DNA of 5,627 nt from NCBI GenBank assembly GCA_030620375.1, contig JAUXEW010000189.1, forward strand, positions 1 to 5,627. Reading direction: 5' to 3'. This stretch comes from Desulfobacteraceae bacterium. GTDB taxonomy: Bacteria > Desulfobacterota > Desulfobacteria > Desulfobacterales > UBA5616. Each line of letters opens with the position of its first letter. Position 1 is the first letter of the stretch. The position numbers and the translations under genes were made by a program. Below the pieces are notes generated by a model. It was not told where the DNA came from. It did not search any database and saw only the letters and a program-made list of their open reading frames with translations. This document shows, in pieces, positions 5,604-5,627 of this stretch.

Positions 5604-5627
5604 ATGCTAAAGAATTACAAAAATTTG
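5604..5627 (+). CDS. Possible 5' end of a four-helix-bundle (23S rRNA IVP-like) protein, cut by window edge
   Basis: An ATG followed by seven sense codons runs off the window and reads MLKNYKNL. This resembles the start of the small four-helix-bundle proteins related to those encoded in 23S rRNA intervening sequences, which commonly begin with a short lysine/asparagine/tyrosine-rich stretch before a KVWQK-type motif. Those genes occur in multiple copies in many Desulfobacterota and other genomes, and their cellular role is not established. No strong ribosome site precedes this ATG, and eight residues cannot prove a gene. The call rests on recall of the family N-terminus. Confidence 0.33.

Overview
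The window looks like a chromosomal segment of an anaerobic Desulfobacterota bacterium (formerly Deltaproteobacteria), probably near Desulfobacterales. This is inferred from the overall character of the three proteins and from short interspersed motifs in the non-coding DNA (an ATGCCGGA/TCCGGCAT hairpin, an ACTTTTTACGA motif, degenerate AGGGTTCA runs) of a kind I associate with those genomes. No rRNA, tRNA, CRISPR array, transposase or complete mobile element is visible.

Layout, left to right. Bases 1-192 are non-coding and carry a small palindromic hairpin and two copies of a 21-bp motif. One long plus-strand gene (193-2778) encodes an 861-residue protein with the ATP-binding and phosphohistidine domains of the PEP synthase / pyruvate phosphate dikinase family. 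It has no PEP/pyruvate-binding TIM barrel; instead it has an N-terminal helical extension and a C-terminal domain of about 270 residues that I cannot assign. It converges, with a 21-bp gap, on two minus-strand genes that probably form one operon: a GT4-like glycosyltransferase (3698-5074, promoter-proximal) and a seven-helix rhomboid protease with an N-terminal zinc ribbon (2800-3645, distal).

The right-hand 530 bp (5075-5603) is mostly AT-rich intergenic DNA with inverted and direct repeats, a candidate minus-strand promoter, a duplicated 20-bp motif and four tandem 8-bp units. The last 24 bases (5604-5627) may be the first eight codons of a plus-strand gene of the four-helix-bundle / 23S rRNA intervening-sequence protein family; this is tentative because only eight residues are visible.

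The genes do not form an obvious pathway. The glycosyltransferase and rhomboid could be co-expressed for envelope or solute-related functions. The dikinase-like protein has its own orientation and is probably an independent ATP-dependent phosphotransferase with an unknown acceptor. It is the best candidate here for undescribed biochemistry.
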